5,834 bases of DNA from Clostridia bacterium. GTDB taxonomy: Bacteria; Bacillota_A; Clostridia; Lachnospirales; Lachnospiraceae. The notes beneath the pieces were generated by a model. The model had not been told where the DNA came from and did no database searches. It was given only the letters and a program-made list of their open reading frames with translations. The translations under genes and the position numbers were made by a program. Positions 5,663 to 5,834 of the stretch are shown in pieces. The stretch covers positions 1 to 5,834 of the forward strand of contig JAAYYM010000452.1 of NCBI GenBank assembly GCA_012515365.1, in the 5' to 3' direction. Position 1 is the first letter of the stretch, and every line of letters begins with the position of its first letter.

Positions 5663-5834
5663 ATCTTCTTTTTCCATCCTTGTACAATCCCATGGCGTAA
5701 TTTAGGATTATAACAATTCTGACTTGTTCCTATTGGATACCACATGTATTTGTTCAGTACAGATGTCTGTAATCCATATTCTCTCATGGTTTCTAAAATT
5801 AATTTTTCATCATAATCATTATGATAACAGCATG
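5659..5834 (-). CDS. C-terminal tail of an unidentified glycan-cluster protein
   Basis: An open minus-strand frame enters from the right edge and runs 57 full codons to a TGA. The other two minus frames stop within the first 40 nt, and the coding part ends in an exact ATGA overlap with the next gene, so this is very likely the end of a real gene. The tail is rich in Tyr, Asn and Trp, contains KYMWYPIGTSQN, and ends GWKKKI. I recognise no domain in it. By context it could be a glycosyltransferase or another repeat-unit assembly protein, but nothing in the sequence shown decides this. No membrane segment is visible. Confidence 0.6.
   Translation of the reverse strand, partial: CCYHNDYDEKLILETMREYGLQTSVLNKYMWYPIGTSQNCYNPKLRHGIVQGWKKKI

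Noticed and set aside
5513..5713. Plus-strand open frame of 66 codons
   Set aside because: It is antisense to the conserved N-terminal WbsX motifs and the preceding gene tail, which are clearly the coding strand.

Overview
The window is a slice of a surface-polysaccharide (capsule, O-antigen-like or cell-wall glycan) biosynthesis locus. It is AT-rich, roughly two-thirds A+T by eye. All six genes I can support lie on the minus strand, so transcription runs from high to low coordinates. Strong Shine-Dalgarno sites (AGGAGG, AGGAG, GAGAGG), AT-rich codon use and the protein types suggest a low-GC Firmicute, most likely a clostridial/Lachnospiraceae-type gut bacterium. That assignment is inference; there is no rRNA or other marker gene.

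In transcription order: (1) the C-terminal tail of an unidentified protein enters from the right edge and ends at 5659. (2) A two-domain protein follows (3956-5662), coupled by a 4-nt ATGA overlap. It joins a WbsX/GH99-like glycan domain to a left-handed beta-helix O-acetyltransferase. (3) After a 131-nt gap with a candidate promoter comes a family-2-type glycosyltransferase (2844-3824). (4) Next is a NeuB-family PEP-dependent sugar acid synthase (1956-2828), starting 15 nt downstream behind a perfect AGGAGG and lacking the usual C-terminal SAF domain. (5) After a 77-nt gap with a second candidate promoter comes a thiamine-diphosphate enzyme of the acetolactate synthase type (124-1878). (6) The N-terminus of an extended short-chain dehydrogenase/epimerase (107 to the left edge) begins 16 nt later.

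Genes 4 to 6 look like a sugar-precursor cassette. The NeuB homologue would condense PEP with an aldose to make a 3-deoxy-2-keto sugar acid. The ThDP enzyme and the Rossmann epimerase are the sort of pair that adds a ketoacid-derived carbon branch to a keto-sugar and then reduces or epimerises it. Genes 2 and 3 would assemble and decorate the repeat unit. Whether the NeuB and ThDP steps act on one sugar or two cannot be decided from this window.

The least expected signals are: a perfect 18-bp inverted repeat inside the glycosyltransferase gene; a good internal Shine-Dalgarno plus ATG exactly at the domain junction of the WbsX-acetyltransferase fusion; the SAF-less NeuB next to a ThDP enzyme; and a small dyad overlapping the candidate promoter of the ThDP gene. 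I see no tRNA, rRNA, CRISPR array, insertion sequence or convincing terminator.
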